28,369 nt of DNA from a virus: the IMG/VR virus record IMGVR_UViG_3300048135_000767, positions 1 to 28,369 of that record; one strand, written 5' to 3'. The number at the start of each line of letters is the position of its first letter. Position 1 is the first letter of the stretch. The notes beneath the pieces were generated by a model. It did no database searches and was not told the DNA's origin. It worked only from the letters and a program-made list of their open reading frames with translations. Below are positions 27,357-28,369 of the stretch, piece after piece. The translations under genes were made by a program, and so were the position numbers.

Positions 27357-28369
27357 GCATTCTTGAATCAGTGGCCGGTGGGACTATTCTCGAGGCGCCC
27401 AAATCAAGAGAGGTAGTGGTGGACCCTGGGGCCGAGCAGGCCCTGCGTGACCGCATTTTGGCCGACTGCCTGCCGGCTCAGCGCGAGTTTCTGGCCGATG
27501 AGAATCACCGCATCCTGAGTTATATCGGTGGTTTTGGCAGTGGCAAATCTTGGGCTTTGGCCGCCAAGCTGATATTCCTGGGGCTGCGCAATCCAGGCCA
27601 GACGCTCATGGCTTGCGAGCCGACGTTCCCAATGATTAGGACGGTTCTCATCCCCGCATTGGACGCGGCGTTGGAGCAGTGGGAAATTGAGTTCTCATTC
27701 CGTGCGTCACCACAGCCTGAATATCATTTGGAGTTACCCACTGGGCCGGTGACAATCCTATGTCAATCAGCTGAGAATTATCAACGCATTCGCGGGCAAA
27801 ACCTAGCAGCGGCCGTTTGGGACGAGGCAGACACGAGCGCTGTTGATGTAGCACAGAAAGCGGGCGAGATGCTGTTGGCCCGAATGAGGACTGGCAACGT
27901 TAATCAGTTGGCCATCGCGTCTACGCCCGAGGGCTACAGATATTGCTATCGGACGTTTGTTGAGGAGGATGGCGAAGACAAACGGCTTATCAGGGTGAAG
28001 ACCAGAGACAATCCCTTCTTGCCTCCTGAATTCATCCCCAGTCTTGAGCGTAATTACCCGCCTCAGCTGATTCAGGCCTATCTCGAAGGTGAATTCGTCA
28101 ACCTGGCGTCCTGTGCTCTCTATCCTGATTGGGATAGAACCTTGCACTACACCGATGCCCAGCCTGGCAAGGATGAAACGATTTACTGCGGCGTTGACCT
28201 TAACGTTGGCAACTGTGTCACGCAACATCTTGTCAGACGTGGTGACGAGTTCCATTTCTTTAATGAAGCTGTGTACCGAGACACGATGCAGATTGCCCAG
28301 GGTCTTAAGGAACTGTATCCTTACCACTTCGCAAACAATCAGCTCATTCTCATACCCGACGCGTCAGCC
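27353..28369 (+). CDS. Large terminase subunit (3' partial)
   Basis: The frame runs to the window end (339 codons seen), so no stop is present. Walker A is GGFGSGKS (59-66), Walker B is AAAVWDEAD (152-160), and IASTPEG (188-194) is the coupling motif. GVDLNVG (280-286) starts the RNase H-like nuclease domain with Asp282. This is the packaging motor, which cuts and loads the DNA into procapsids. The start is divergent from the TTG-started sigma-like gene, 41 bp away. Confidence 0.93.
   Translation, partial: MSILESVAGGTILEAPKSREVVVDPGAEQALRDRILADCLPAQREFLADENHRILSYIGGFGSGKSWALAAKLIFLGLRNPGQTLMACEPTFPMIRTVLIPALDAALEQWEIEFSFRASPQPEYHLELPTGPVTILCQSAENYQRIRGQNLAAAVWDEADTSAVDVAQKAGEMLLARMRTGNVNQLAIASTPEGYRYCYRTFVEEDGEDKRLIRVKTRDNPFLPPEFIPSLERNYPPQLIQAYLEGEFVNLASCALYPDWDRTLHYTDAQPGKDETIYCGVDLNVGNCVTQHLVRRGDEFHFFNEAVYRDTMQIAQGLKELYPYHFANNQLILIPDASA

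Noticed and set aside
27803-28327. 174-aa minus-strand ORF opposite the large terminase
   Set aside because: It is antisense to clear terminase motifs and has no recognisable domain.
1-28369. CRISPR array, tRNA or integrase
   Set aside because: No regularly spaced direct repeats, cloverleaf-like segment or recombinase motif was seen on either strand by eye.

Overview
The window is part of a double-stranded DNA tailed phage with siphovirus (lambda-like) tail genes. I infer that it is Synechococcus cyanophage S-2L or a very close relative. The decisive evidence is a run of overlapping minus-strand genes for a PurZ-type adenylosuccinate synthetase homologue (16011-17102), a MazG-fold pyrophosphohydrolase (MazZ, 15761-16138) and an HD-domain dATPase (DatZ, 15205-15768). 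This triad replaces adenine with 2-aminoadenine (base Z) in phage DNA. A PrimPol-helicase fusion (22334-24397) and the absence of any family A or B DNA polymerase in the window also fit S-2L. The S-2L assignment rests on remembered biology; no database search was done.

Layout. (1) 1-13051, plus strand: the late tail module. It holds the end of the tape measure protein, a minor tail protein, an NlpC/P60-like tail-assembly protein, a 1.58 kaa J-like tip protein, three further tail proteins, and a fibre set (934 aa, 80 aa, 671 aa with a C-terminal S74 chaperone). A strong intrinsic terminator ends it at 13070-13094. (2) 19047-13098, minus strand: twelve tightly packed, mostly overlapping genes: RecE-like nuclease, Erf annealing protein, small HTH, SSB/DUF736-like protein, 70-aa protein, PurZ, MazZ, DatZ, an 84-aa protein, a 103-aa protein, a full sigma-70 factor and a GH19-type endolysin. 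(3) 19117-24397, plus strand: SF2 helicase, five small genes ending in a VRR-NUC nuclease, a hairpin-rich 204-bp gap with a promoter, a zinc-ribbon protein and PrimPol. (4) 24398-25030, plus strand: a terminator, a short non-coding stretch, a putative small terminase subunit and a 51-aa protein. (5) 27311-25055, minus strand: a sigma-like protein without region 4, followed by several tiny genes served by three near-identical consensus promoters. (6) 27353 to the window end, plus strand: the large terminase, cut by the window edge.

How the genes fit together. DatZ removes dATP, MazZ supplies dGMP, and PurZ starts conversion of dGMP to the Z nucleotide. PrimPol-helicase then probably copies the genome from a pool rich in dZTP. 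RecE-like, Erf and SSB-like proteins form a recombination set on the same transcript. The two sigma-like proteins suggest phage control of host RNA polymerase. The tail, terminase and lysin genes cover assembly, packaging and release.

No stretch longer than 300 bases lacks a gene. The two largest gaps are 21939-22142 and 24398-24569; both contain structured elements that are described as features. I saw no tRNA, rRNA, CRISPR array, integrase or insertion sequence. The least described parts are the two unknown genes inside the Z operon, the region-4-less sigma protein, the triplicated promoter and leader module, and the hairpin-rich region before PrimPol.
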